DNA of 8,780 nucleotides from Chryseobacterium sp. (GCA_017989575.1 JAGNPP010000092.1:1-8780), one strand, 5' to 3'. Shown: positions 1-7,259, counted from the first letter of the stretch. Program-made: numbers and translations. Notes: generated by a model from the letters alone, not told the origin.

Positions 1-468
1 TTGGCGGCAATGTTTGGAAAGAATAGCAGAAATACTGCTATTGCTTTAATTTCCATATTTACACTTTTGCAAGTATTTATGTCTTGGCTATTATTTCTTC
101 AATTCTTTACTATTATAATATCTTACATTATTTCAAACAATTGGTTTTCTATAACAGAAAAGAAACTCTCTCAAAAACCAAAAAGTTCTTATAAAGATTC
201 GAGAAACTTGAAAAATGAGCGAGTAAACAACTCCTACATAAATTCAGAAATCAAGAAAAAAGGAGCCTTAGATGTTGAATATTTAAATAATGAAAATCAA
301 GAAGCAATAAATGAAATTAGAAGAAAGGCAAAGAACTATGTTGATAAAATCGATGATGTTGCGAAGACAAAGGATGACATTAACTTAATAAATAAAGACC
401 GTCAAGATAAATTATTAAAGATGTATGCCGCACAAGCACAAAAACATAAATATAATGGAAAACAATAA
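1..468 (+). CDS. Hypothetical membrane-anchored protein, probably 5'-truncated by the window edge
   Basis: I do not recognise this protein. The frame is open from the first base; TTG at 1 or ATG at 10 could start it, but the true start may lie upstream. Residues about 12-46 are almost wholly hydrophobic, enough for one long or two short membrane segments. The rest is polar and rich in Lys, Asn and Glu, and residues about 88-146 look helical, possibly a coiled coil. By hand count the first 180 bases are about 28% G+C, against about 45% near the start of paaC. The last 14 bases overlap the paaC start in another frame, so translation could be coupled. Such a gene is not part of the known epoxidase operon, where paaB normally precedes paaC; it looks like an insertion. 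It could also be the tail of a larger membrane protein. That it is coding is fairly likely; its function is unknown. Confidence 0.5.
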   Translation: MAAMFGKNSRNTAIALISIFTLLQVFMSWLLFLQFFTIIISYIISNNWFSITEKKLSQKPKSSYKDSRNLKNERVNNSYINSEIKKKGALDVEYLNNENQEAINEIRRKAKNYVDKIDDVAKTKDDINLINKDRQDKLLKMYAAQAQKHKYNGKQ

Positions 469-1219
469 AAACAACTGGCTCAATTATCTCCTGCATCTCG
501 CAGATACAAGCCTGATTCTTGGCCAACGTCTTTGCGAGTGGTGCGGAAAAGGTCCAGTCTTGGAACAGGATATTGCTTTGTCAAACATCGCTTTGGATTT
601 ACTGGGAGAATCCTCCAACTATTATCAATATGCCGCTGAGATTCAGAACGAAGGAAAAACCGAAGACGATTTAGCGTTCCTGAGAAACGAACGTGATTTC
701 AAGAATCTGTTATTGGTAGAAAAAGAAAACGGCCATTTCGGAGACACGATTGCGAGACAGTTTTTCTTCGATGCTTATCATCATTTATTATTGACAGAAC
801 TGAAACACCACTCAGATTTGAAACTCGCTTCCATCGCAGAAAAATCTTTGAAAGAAGTCACTTATCATTTGAAATGGAGCAGTGAATGGATGATTCGATT
901 AGGCGACGGCACAGAAGAAAGCCACAGCAAAATCCAGAAGTCAGTCAATGATTTGGTAGATTTTACAGACGAAATGTTCATTCCTACAAACTGGGAATTA
1001 GAATTAATCGAACAAAACATTATCCCGGACATCAGAACTTTCCGAACCAAATGGGAAACCAAAGTTCTGGAAATCCTAAACGAAGCCACTTTATCCATCA
1101 ACTTCGAAAAATCAAGAAAACTGACAGGCGGAAAAGATGGAAAGCATACTGAGAAAATGGGTTACATCTTAGCAGAAATGCAAATAATGCAACGCACTTA
1201 TCCTAATATGGAATGGTAG
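455..1219 (+). CDS. paaC: 1,2-phenylacetyl-CoA epoxidase structural subunit PaaC
   Basis: PaaC is the non-catalytic partner of the diiron subunit PaaA in the ring 1,2-phenylacetyl-CoA epoxidase, a cytoplasmic bacterial multicomponent monooxygenase. The protein has 254 residues, close to the roughly 250 usual for the family. It follows the E. coli protein closely from memory: QRLCEWCGKGP at 24-34, an IALDLLG stretch at 45-51, GDTIARQ at 96-102, and the C-terminal TGGKDGKHTE at 224-233 followed by LAEMQ. ATG at 455 was chosen because the family N-terminus starts a few residues before the LNYLLHLADT helix; the upstream in-frame ATG at 425 would add ten residues lying inside the preceding gene. 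No Shine-Dalgarno site is visible; the start follows an A/T-rich stretch. It is followed not by paaD but by a two-gene insert. Confidence 0.96.
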   Translation: MENNKNNWLNYLLHLADTSLILGQRLCEWCGKGPVLEQDIALSNIALDLLGESSNYYQYAAEIQNEGKTEDDLAFLRNERDFKNLLLVEKENGHFGDTIARQFFFDAYHHLLLTELKHHSDLKLASIAEKSLKEVTYHLKWSSEWMIRLGDGTEESHSKIQKSVNDLVDFTDEMFIPTNWELELIEQNIIPDIRTFRTKWETKVLEILNEATLSINFEKSRKLTGGKDGKHTEKMGYILAEMQIMQRTYPNMEW

Positions 1220-1275
1220 AATTATAACGCAAACACATAATTTAGAGTGAATTTTAACATAAAAAACATTTCAAA

Positions 1276-1488
1276 ATGATATATAGAATCGGAGATACAT
1301 ACATAAGTCTTGACAAAATTTTGGCGATTAAACTAAACAGTAATAATTCTCTTGGACCAACAAATATTGTCAAGCTAATTTTGCTAGAAAATCTTGGAGA
1401 AATTGAAGTTGAATTCAAAGATTACCAATCAGCGAAATTAGAAGTTGATGCACTTGTTGCCGACTTGGAAGATTACAGCAAAAAATGA
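1276..1488 (+). CDS. Small hypothetical protein, first gene of a low-GC two-gene insert
   Basis: I do not recognise this 70-residue protein. It has no signal peptide or membrane segment. The sequence alternates short hydrophobic strands (YISLDKILAIKL, NIVKLILLE, EIEVEF) and ends in an acidic helix at about 52-70, so a small strand-rich domain with a C-terminal helix is plausible. Its TGA stop overlaps the ATG of the next gene in an ATGA arrangement (1485-1488), which argues for translational coupling and a joint function. A+T content is higher than in the flanking paa genes. Given the nuclease-like neighbour, an accessory, antitoxin or immunity role is possible, but nothing in the sequence itself shows this. 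Confidence 0.6.
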   Translation: MIYRIGDTYISLDKILAIKLNSNNSLGPTNIVKLILLENLGEIEVEFKDYQSAKLEVDALVADLEDYSKK

Positions 1489-1934
1489 GAAAGCTAGATA
1501 AACACTTAATTGGCTTGACAGGCGAATATTTGGTTGCCGGAATGATGAGTTTAAAAGGCTGGGTAGCAAGCTTAACACTTAAAAATTATCCTTCAGTTGA
1601 TATTTTTGGAATGAATCCAGAAATTGAGAAGACAATAAATATCCAAGTAAAGACTACAAAAAATCACAAAAGTTATCAGATTGGTTTAATGAGAAGCCAA
1701 AGAAATAATATTTTAGGAAAAATCACTTGTCCATTTGTATTTGTTCATATTGATAAGACAGATGATGTAAGATATTTTATTCTATCCCAAAATGAACTTG
1801 TTTCATTAATAATTGAAACGGATGATGAATATTTTAATAGACCAAGACAAATAACTTTAAAAGATTATCCTATCGCTATTAATCTCAAAGACTTATTGGA
1901 ATTTGAGAATGAATGGGATAGTCTTTGGAAATAA
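1485..1934 (+). CDS. Predicted PD-(D/E)XK nuclease-like protein
   Basis: This 149-residue protein shows the pattern of a compact PD-(D/E)XK nuclease fold. An N-terminal helix carries GEYLVAG (Glu14), then come a strand, Asp39 in PSVDIFG and, fourteen residues later, Gln54-Val-Lys56 in NIQVKTT. The order E...D...QxK is what PD-(D/E)XK proteins of the Mrr and PDDEXK_5 types show, where Q replaces the usual D/E. The rest, with several strands and a WDSLWK end, would complete the core. In the known families the acidic residues bind a metal ion and the lysine helps hydrolysis; activity here is inferred only. The gene overlaps the small gene before it by 4 bases and is AT-rich (about 22-33% G+C on two lines counted by hand). 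It sits between paaC and paaD and has no expected role in phenylacetate metabolism. A DNA-processing or defence role is the best guess. Confidence 0.6.
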   Translation: MRKLDKHLIGLTGEYLVAGMMSLKGWVASLTLKNYPSVDIFGMNPEIEKTINIQVKTTKNHKSYQIGLMRSQRNNILGKITCPFVFVHIDKTDDVRYFILSQNELVSLIIETDDEYFNRPRQITLKDYPIAINLKDLLEFENEWDSLWK

Positions 1935-1959
1935 TATCAAACTTAGCTGAGTTTTACGC

Positions 1960-2017
1960 CTTTGCGAACTTAAAATGTTTTCAATAATGATAAAAAAATC
2001 TTTGTGGACTTTGCGTT
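1960..2017 (+). repeat. CTTTGCG-type nonamer repeats before paaD
   Basis: Three copies of a 9-base unit of the form CTTTG(C/T)GNN start at 1960, 2000 and 2009; the last two are in tandem. The spacer then runs A-rich into the paaD ATG at 2040. I recall similar CTTTGCG strings in flavobacterial intergenic DNA, but cannot check that here. A reversed copy of the core, AACGCAAA, lies at 1226-1233 just after paaC. Confidence 0.5.
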
Positions 2018-2039
2018 CAAAAAGAATTCAAAATAAAAA

Positions 2040-2525
2040 ATGACAATTACAGAAAACGACATATGGCAAATCCTAAAGGAAGTTCCCGACCCGGAAGTTC
2101 CCGTTCTCAATCTTTTGGATTTGGGAATCATCTGTGATGTGCGATTCAATGAAGACGAAATCGAAGTGGTTGTGACACCAACTTACTCCGGTTGTCCCGC
2201 CACATCGATGATTAATATGTCGATTAAACTGAAATTGATTGAAAAAGGTTTCAACAATCTCAAAATAACAAACCAATTGAGTCCGGCCTGGACAACCGAT
2301 TGGATGACGGAAGAAGGAAAACAAAAACTGAAAGCATACGGCATCGCACCACCAGTCTATTCAAAAAATAATGACGAATTATTCTCAAAAACAGATGAGG
2401 TCGAGTGTCCGCTTTGCCATTCAAAACACACTTATTTGGTAAGTCAGTTTGGTTCCACAGCCTGCAAAGCATTATACCAATGCGATGATTGTAAGGAGCC
2501 TTTTGATTATTTTAAATGCCATTGA
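2040..2525 (+). CDS. paaD: 1,2-phenylacetyl-CoA epoxidase accessory protein PaaD
   Basis: PaaD is needed for function of the phenylacetyl-CoA epoxidase and is thought to help assemble an iron or iron-sulfur centre; some schemes call it PaaJ. The 161-residue protein has the expected two parts. The N-terminal MIP18/DUF59-like domain (about 1-95) contains DPEVPVL at 17-23, TPTYSGCPA with Cys52 at 46-54, and PAWTTDWM at 82-89. The C-terminal part is cysteine-rich, with CPLC at 123-126, FGSTACKAL at 137-145 (Cys142), CDDC at 148-151 and a final FKCH with Cys160, suggesting metal binding. Length and motifs match the E. coli protein of about 165 residues as I recall it. The reductase gene paaE, which follows paaD in E. 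coli, is not next here. The start ATG follows an AATAAAAA run and no Shine-Dalgarno site. Confidence 0.95.
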   Translation: MTITENDIWQILKEVPDPEVPVLNLLDLGIICDVRFNEDEIEVVVTPTYSGCPATSMINMSIKLKLIEKGFNNLKITNQLSPAWTTDWMTEEGKQKLKAYGIAPPVYSKNNDELFSKTDEVECPLCHSKHTYLVSQFGSTACKALYQCDDCKEPFDYFKCH

Positions 2526-2528
2526 CGT

Positions 2529-2616
2529 GGTTGATGGTTGTTAGTTGACAGTTGTTGGAGTTAAATTAAAACGAAGTAGTAAAAGTCATTATACTTTTTA
2601 CATCATACATTTTACA
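2529..2616. repeat. Simple-sequence spacer between paaD and paaH
   Basis: The 98-base spacer has two low-complexity blocks. The first, about 2529-2558, repeats GTTG five times with short variable gaps. The second, about 2593-2616, repeats a TTTTACAT/TACATTTTAC theme. The spacer ends in AATAAAAA directly before the paaH ATG. I see no terminator hairpin and no good promoter, so read-through is expected. Confidence 0.4.
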
Positions 2617-2623
2617 ATAAAAA

Positions 2624-3781
2624 ATGAAAATAGGAATAGTCGGTAGTGGCGCAATGGGAAGCGGAATAGCACAGGTTTTGGCAACAGTCGGAAACGAGGT
2701 TTTGTTGTACGACAGCAATCCACTTGCCGTAGAAAAAGCAGGACAAAATCTCGAAGCGCAATTCCAAAAATTGGCTGAGAAAGGAAAAATGAACTTCGAA
2801 GAGGCGGAGATTTATTTCGATAATATCCGATTGAGCGATAAGTTATCAGAACTGAAAGATTCAGAATTAATCATCGAAGCTATTGTTGAAGATTTGGAAA
2901 TCAAGAAAGATTTGTTTCAAAAACTGGAAAGTCTCGTTTCCGAGGATTGCATTTTGGCGACCAATACGTCATCTTTATCCATTGCATCCATTGCATCGGC
3001 TTGTCAGAAACCGGAACGAGTGATTGGGATTCACTTTTTCAATCCGGCGCCTTTGATGGCTTTGGTTGAGATTATTCCTGCCGTTCAGACGGATAAAGAT
3101 TTGATTTCAAGAGTAAAAAACTTAGTAGAAAGCTGGAAGAAACTTCCGGTGATTGCAAAAGATACACCTGGATTTATTGTGAATCGCGTGGCAAGACCAT
3201 TTTACGGAGAAGCAATTCGGATTTTGGAAGAAGGAATTGCAGACTGCGCAACCATTGATTTTGCAATGAGAAGTTTGGGCGAATTCAAAATGGGACCGTT
3301 TCAATTGATGGATTTCATTGGCCACGATGTGAATTACCGAGTGACGGAAAGTGTGTTCAAAGAATTTTTCTACGACCCAAAATTCAAACCGTCATTCACA
3401 CAAAAAAGATTATTTGAAGCAGGTTATTTCGGAAGAAAGTCCGGAAAAGGATTTTATGATTACTCTGAAAATGCAGAACAACCAAAACCAAATGATAATC
3501 CGGAATTATTAGAATTAATATTCAAAAGAATCTTGGTAATGCTAATGAACGAAGCTTCAGATGCTTATTTCTTAAACATTGCTTCCGCAGAAGACATCGA
3601 TTTAGCAATGACAAAAGGCGTGAATTACCCAAAAGGTTTATTGAAATGGGCAGATGAATTTGGTTTAGAAAATCTCCAAAACGAACTCGATGAACTTTAT
3701 AATTTCTACCACGAAGACCGATACAGATGCAGTCCAATTATTAGAAATTTAGTAAAACAGAGCAGGAAATTTTATAATTAA
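2624..3781 (+). CDS. paaH: 3-hydroxyacyl-CoA dehydrogenase, PaaH type
   Basis: It probably oxidises 3-hydroxyadipyl-CoA to 3-oxoadipyl-CoA with NAD+ in the lower phenylacetate pathway. The Rossmann domain opens with GSGAMGSG at 7-14, and Asp30 at the end of the second strand should hold the NAD ribose. Catalytic residues are in place: Ser116 in NTSSLS, His137 in GIHFFNPAP, Glu149 in LVEII and Asn187 in GFIVNR. Their spacing (S to H 21, H to E 12, H to N 50) equals that of human mitochondrial HAD. Two C-terminal helical regions follow, about 184-280 (ending in GRKSGKGFYDY) and a shorter one at about 300-380. With 385 residues it is much shorter than E. coli PaaH (about 475), but has more than a single-repeat HAD of about 280-310. 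The pathway role is inferred from the neighbours; a general fatty-acid HAD would look similar. Confidence 0.92.
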   Translation: MKIGIVGSGAMGSGIAQVLATVGNEVLLYDSNPLAVEKAGQNLEAQFQKLAEKGKMNFEEAEIYFDNIRLSDKLSELKDSELIIEAIVEDLEIKKDLFQKLESLVSEDCILATNTSSLSIASIASACQKPERVIGIHFFNPAPLMALVEIIPAVQTDKDLISRVKNLVESWKKLPVIAKDTPGFIVNRVARPFYGEAIRILEEGIADCATIDFAMRSLGEFKMGPFQLMDFIGHDVNYRVTESVFKEFFYDPKFKPSFTQKRLFEAGYFGRKSGKGFYDYSENAEQPKPNDNPELLELIFKRILVMLMNEASDAYFLNIASAEDIDLAMTKGVNYPKGLLKWADEFGLENLQNELDELYNFYHEDRYRCSPIIRNLVKQSRKFYN

Positions 3782-3811
3782 ATATCAGAGACGCTTCGAT
3801 TGAGTTTATAT

Positions 3812-3876
3812 TGAGCAGAGTCGAAATGCTCAGCGTGACAACGTTCTAAAACAGTGTCAGTCTGAGCGGAGTCGAA
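3812..3876. repeat. REP-like palindromic element between paaH and paaJ
   Basis: The 134-base spacer holds a compact set of nested repeats. TGAGCAGAGTCGAA at 3812-3825 is repeated directly at 3863-3876 with one change. GCTCAG-CG-TGACA at 3828-3840 is inverted against TGTCA-GT-CTGAGC at 3855-3867, giving 11 paired bases of 13 around a 14-base loop. A smaller hairpin pairs 3812-3817 with 3827-3832. The CTGAGCGGAGTCGAAG-type string resembles a repeat I recall from many Bacteroidota intergenic regions. No T-run follows the stem, so it is not a typical terminator. A perfect palindrome TAATCGATTA lies downstream at 3886-3895. Confidence 0.6.
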
Positions 3877-3915
3877 GACTATAATTAATCGATTATCATT
3901 AATCAATCATAAAAA

Positions 3916-5121
3916 ATGAACAACGCATATATAATAGATGGCATCCGAACGCCGATTGGAAAACTGAAAGGGAGTTTATCTTCCGTTCGTCCCGATGATA
4001 TGGCGGCTTTTGTCATCAAAAAATTATTGGAAAGAAATCCGAATATCGACCAAAGTAAAATCTACGACGTCGTTTTAGGTTGTGCCAATCAAGCTGGCGA
4101 GGACAACCGAAATATCGCAAGAATGTCGGCTTTGCTTTCCGGTTTGGATTATCACGTTCCCGGCGAAACGGTCAACAGACTTTGCGCTTCTGGTTTGTCG
4201 GCGGCGATTAATGCGGCAAGAGCAATTCAGGTTGGCGATGCCGATTTGATGATTTCTGGCGGTGTGGAAAATATGACGCGTGGACCATTGGTGATTTCAA
4301 AATCTGAAAACCCGTACGGCGGTGATTCAAAAATCTATGATACGACTTTCGGTTGGCGTTTCATCAATCCAAAAATGAAGGAAATGTATGGCGTAGACGC
4401 AATGGGTGAAACAGCAGAAAATCTGGCTGAACGTGACCAAATTTCTTGTGAAGATCAGGATTTGTTTGCCTTTAATTCTCAGCGGAAAGCGAAAGTTGCT
4501 CAGGAAAATGGAAGATTGGCGCAAGAAATTGTTGCCATCAACATTCCACAAAGAAAAGGTGACGCTTTGATTTTTGATAAAGATGAATTCCCGAAAAACG
4601 ATACAACTTTAGAAGGCTTATCAACATTAAGAACTGCTTTCAAAAAAGATGGAACGGTCACGGCAGGAAACGCTTCTGGTTTGAATGACGGCGCAGCAGT
4701 TAATTTATTAGCTTCGGAAAATGCGATTAAGGAATTTGGATTAACGCCAAAAGCAAGAATAGTTTCAAGCGCGGTTGTCGGTGTTGAACCAAGATTAATG
4801 GGAATTGGCCCTGTGAAAGCAGCGGAATTAGCATTACAAAAAGCAGGATTGACATTTAATGATATCGATATTATTGAATTGAATGAAGCATTCGCTGCAC
4901 AAAGTTTGGCGTGCATCAGAGCTTGGGGATTGGATGACAACGACTCCAGAATCAATCCAAACGGTGGCGCAATTGCACTCGGACATCCACTTGGAATGAG
5001 TGGCGCGAGAATCCTGAATTCCGCAATGTATGAACTTCAAAACCAAAATAAAAAATATGCCTTGGCAACAATGTGTGTTGGCTTGGGACAAGGTTTTGCG
5101 GTGATTATTGAGAAAGTTTAA
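3916..5121 (+). CDS. paaJ: 3-oxoadipyl-CoA/3-oxo-5,6-didehydrosuberyl-CoA thiolase PaaJ
   Basis: This thiolase cleaves 3-oxo-5,6-didehydrosuberyl-CoA and later 3-oxoadipyl-CoA, releasing acetyl-CoA each time and ending in succinyl-CoA. At 401 residues it matches E. coli PaaJ in length. The N-terminal thiolase domain has the acyl-accepting Cys90 in NRLCASGLSAA. The C-terminal domain has NEAFAAQ at 323-329, GHPLG with His357 at 356-360, and the second active cysteine Cys387 in ATMCVGLGQG. GGVENMTRGP at 115-124 is the usual loop motif of degradative thiolases. All three catalytic positions are present, so it should be active. The PaaJ rather than FadA or PhaA assignment rests on length and on lying between paaH and paaZ. 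The start follows CATAAAAA with no Shine-Dalgarno site. Confidence 0.93.
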   Translation: MNNAYIIDGIRTPIGKLKGSLSSVRPDDMAAFVIKKLLERNPNIDQSKIYDVVLGCANQAGEDNRNIARMSALLSGLDYHVPGETVNRLCASGLSAAINAARAIQVGDADLMISGGVENMTRGPLVISKSENPYGGDSKIYDTTFGWRFINPKMKEMYGVDAMGETAENLAERDQISCEDQDLFAFNSQRKAKVAQENGRLAQEIVAINIPQRKGDALIFDKDEFPKNDTTLEGLSTLRTAFKKDGTVTAGNASGLNDGAAVNLLASENAIKEFGLTPKARIVSSAVVGVEPRLMGIGPVKAAELALQKAGLTFNDIDIIELNEAFAAQSLACIRAWGLDDNDSRINPNGGAIALGHPLGMSGARILNSAMYELQNQNKKYALATMCVGLGQGFAVIIEKV

Positions 5122-5124
5122 ATC

Positions 5125-5185
5125 AGACGGATAGATGATAGACGAATAGAAAATAGACTTTTTAAAATCTATCATCTATCAGTCT
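5125..5185. repeat. Long inverted repeat between paaJ and paaZ
   Basis: Bases 5130-5142 (GATAGATGATAGA) are perfectly complementary to 5168-5180. One mismatch further out the pairing resumes (5125-5128 with 5182-5185), giving an 18-position stem with one mismatch and a 25-base loop. The sequence is built from GATAGA/TCTATC-like units, so slippage of a simple repeat may be its origin. The stem is AT-rich and is followed by mixed AT sequence rather than a clean T-run, so it is a doubtful terminator. It could pair in the transcript upstream of the paaZ start at 5214. Confidence 0.6.
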
Positions 5186-5213
5186 ATTATCTCTAAGTCT
5201 AAAAAATAAAATT

Positions 5214-7259
5214 ATGCAACTAGAAAATTACGCGCTCGGCAGATGGACAAAAGGAGAGGGAGAAGGGCAGGCTTTATATAACTCCATCAACGGTGATTTG
5301 GTGGCAACAGCGACTTCCAAAGGTTTGGATTTTGCGGAAATGATGGATTACGCCAGAAAAGTTGGCGGTCCGGCTCTTCGAAAACTGACCTTTCAGGAAA
5401 GAGGATTGATGTTGAAGAAACTCGCTTTTCATCTTTTGGAAAAGAAAGAAACGTTCTACAAAGTGAGTTGGGCAACCGGCGCAACCAAAGCTGACAGCTG
5501 GGTTGACATCGAAGGTGGCATCGGAAATCTTTTTGCGAATGCATCACTTCGAAGACAATTTCCCGATTTACCATATTATATAGATGGAGAATCTGTGAAA
5601 CTTTCTAAGGAAGGAACGTTCATCGGTCATCATATTTGCACGCCGAAACGTGGGGTTGCGATTCATATCAATGCGTTTAATTTTCCGGTTTGGGGAATGT
5701 TGGAGAAAATTGCAGTCAACCTTTTGGCTGGCGTTCCTGCAATCGTGAAACCTGCGACAGCAACAAGTTTCTTGACGGAAGTTGTCGTTAAAGAAATCAT
5801 CGCTTCCCAAATTTTACCTGAAGGAAGTCTGCAATTAATTTGTGGTTCAGCCAACGGAATTCTGGAAAGTGTGACGAGCGAAGATGTCGTGACCTTTACA
5901 GGTTCGGCTTCGACAGGGAAAATGTTGAAGTCTCATCCAAGGATTCTCGAAGAATCTGTGCCTTTCAATTTGGAAGCCGATTCACTAAATGCAATGGTTT
6001 TGGGCGAAGATGCAAAACAAGGAACAGCTGAGTTTGATTTGTTCATCAAAGAAGCCGTTCGTGAAATGACGACCAAAGCCGGACAGAAATGTACGGCGGT
6101 GAGAAGAATTTTAGTGCCTGTCAATTTGGTCGAAGATGTTCAGATTGCGCTTGGACAAAGACTTTCAACCGTTATCATCGGCGACCCGAATGTCGAAGGT
6201 GTGAGAATGGGCGCTTTGGCAAATAAAGACCAGGTGAAAGAAGTTTCCGAGAAAGTTCAGGAATTATCAAAAACTCAGGAAATCGTTTTCGGGAATTTGG
6301 ATGATTTTGATGTGAAAGGTGCGGACAAAAACAAAGGTGCTTTCATTTCTCCGATTTTATTCCTTAATTCAGACCCTTTTAAATATACAGATTGTCATAA
6401 CATTGAGGCTTTCGGACCAGTCAGTACGATTATTCCTTATCATAATATCGATGAAGCAATTGAGTTGGCGAGAATGGGAAAAGGTTCGCTTTGCTGTTCT
6501 GTCGTGACGGCTGATGACGATTTTGCAAGAGAATTTGTTATCGGAGCTGCATCGATGCACGGACGGATTTTGATTCTCAATTCCGATTGCGCCAAAGAAA
6601 GTACAGGTCACGGTTCGCCTTTGCCAATGCTGGTTCACGGCGGTCCCGGAAGAGCTGGTGGTGGCGAGGAAATGGGCGGAAAACGTGGCGTTCTTCATTA
6701 TATGCAACGCACGGCGATTCAAGGTTCGCCAACGACTTTGACCAACATTACGCAACAATATCAATATGGCGGAAAACAGTTTGAGGACAATATTCATCCA
6801 TTCAGAAAGTATTTTGAAGAACTGAAAGTCAGCGAAACTTACGTCACGGCAAAACATACGGTGACGGAAGCTGACATTACAAATTTCGCTAATGTTTCCG
6901 GCGACAATTTCTATGCGCATATGGACGCAACCTCTTTGGAAGGAACGATTTTCGAAAGCAGAGTAGCGCACGGTTATTTCATTTTGAGCAAAGCCGCAGG
7001 CTTATTTGTTGACCCGAGAAAAGGTCCGGTTTTGCTTAATTATGGTTTGGACGAATGCCGTTTCGTGAAACCCGTTTATCCCGGAATGACGATTGGCGTG
7101 AAGTTTACTTGCAAAGAAAAAATCAGTCAGGAAAAACGGGACGAATACGATATTGCCAAAGGAATCGTCCGCTGGCTAGTGGATGTTTACGACGAAACCG
7201 GAGAAACTGTCGCGATTGCTACGATTTTGACGATGGTAAAGAAACTGAATCAAGAATAA
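5214..7259 (+). CDS. paaZ: Bifunctional oxepin-CoA hydrolase / 3-oxo-5,6-dehydrosuberyl-CoA semialdehyde dehydrogenase PaaZ
   Basis: PaaZ opens the ring of oxepin-CoA by hydrolysis and oxidises the resulting reactive semialdehyde with NADP+. With 681 residues it has the same length as E. coli PaaZ. Residues about 1-525 form the aldehyde dehydrogenase: Asn156 in NAFNFP, KPAT at 179-182, FTGSASTG at 228-235, the general base Glu254 in FNLEADSLN and the nucleophile Cys293 in AGQKCTAVRR (the spacing of 39 matches E256/C295 of the E. coli enzyme). Residues about 540-681 are the MaoC-like hydratase domain with Asp564 and His569 in SGDNFYAHM and RVAHGYF at 583-589. Both active sites look intact, so this is a true fusion and not a hydratase-less homologue. 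The ATG at 5214 follows AATAAAATT. A 251-base spacer separates it from the crotonase gene. Confidence 0.97.
   Translation: MQLENYALGRWTKGEGEGQALYNSINGDLVATATSKGLDFAEMMDYARKVGGPALRKLTFQERGLMLKKLAFHLLEKKETFYKVSWATGATKADSWVDIEGGIGNLFANASLRRQFPDLPYYIDGESVKLSKEGTFIGHHICTPKRGVAIHINAFNFPVWGMLEKIAVNLLAGVPAIVKPATATSFLTEVVVKEIIASQILPEGSLQLICGSANGILESVTSEDVVTFTGSASTGKMLKSHPRILEESVPFNLEADSLNAMVLGEDAKQGTAEFDLFIKEAVREMTTKAGQKCTAVRRILVPVNLVEDVQIALGQRLSTVIIGDPNVEGVRMGALANKDQVKEVSEKVQELSKTQEIVFGNLDDFDVKGADKNKGAFISPILFLNSDPFKYTDCHNIEAFGPVSTIIPYHNIDEAIELARMGKGSLCCSVVTADDDFAREFVIGAASMHGRILILNSDCAKESTGHGSPLPMLVHGGPGRAGGGEEMGGKRGVLHYMQRTAIQGSPTTLTNITQQYQYGGKQFEDNIHPFRKYFEELKVSETYVTAKHTVTEADITNFANVSGDNFYAHMDATSLEGTIFESRVAHGYFILSKAAGLFVDPRKGPVLLNYGLDECRFVKPVYPGMTIGVKFTCKEKISQEKRDEYDIAKGIVRWLVDVYDETGETVAIATILTMVKKLNQE

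Noticed and set aside
425..454. Upstream ATG extending PaaC by ten residues
   Set aside because: The extra residues lie inside the preceding gene and have no counterpart in the family; ATG 455 matches the usual N-terminus.
1960..2017. CRISPR-like array suggested by repeated CTTTGCG units
   Set aside because: Units are only 9 bases, degenerate and partly tandem, without regular spacers; no cas genes nearby.
2525..2623. Promoter for paaH (TACTTTTT at 2593-2600)
   Set aside because: The -7-like box matches, but no TTTG/TTG lies at the right distance upstream.
3828..3867. Terminator between paaH and paaJ
   Set aside because: The stem has a 2-base internal mismatch and a 14-base loop and is not followed by a T-run.
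4500..4955. 151-codon minus-strand frame inside the thiolase gene
   Set aside because: Antisense to intact paaJ; its low-complexity composition mirrors the coding strand.
6369..6971. 200-codon open frame on the minus strand inside paaZ
   Set aside because: Lies wholly antisense to the well-supported PaaZ reading frame, and its translation shows no recognisable domain; a shadow frame.
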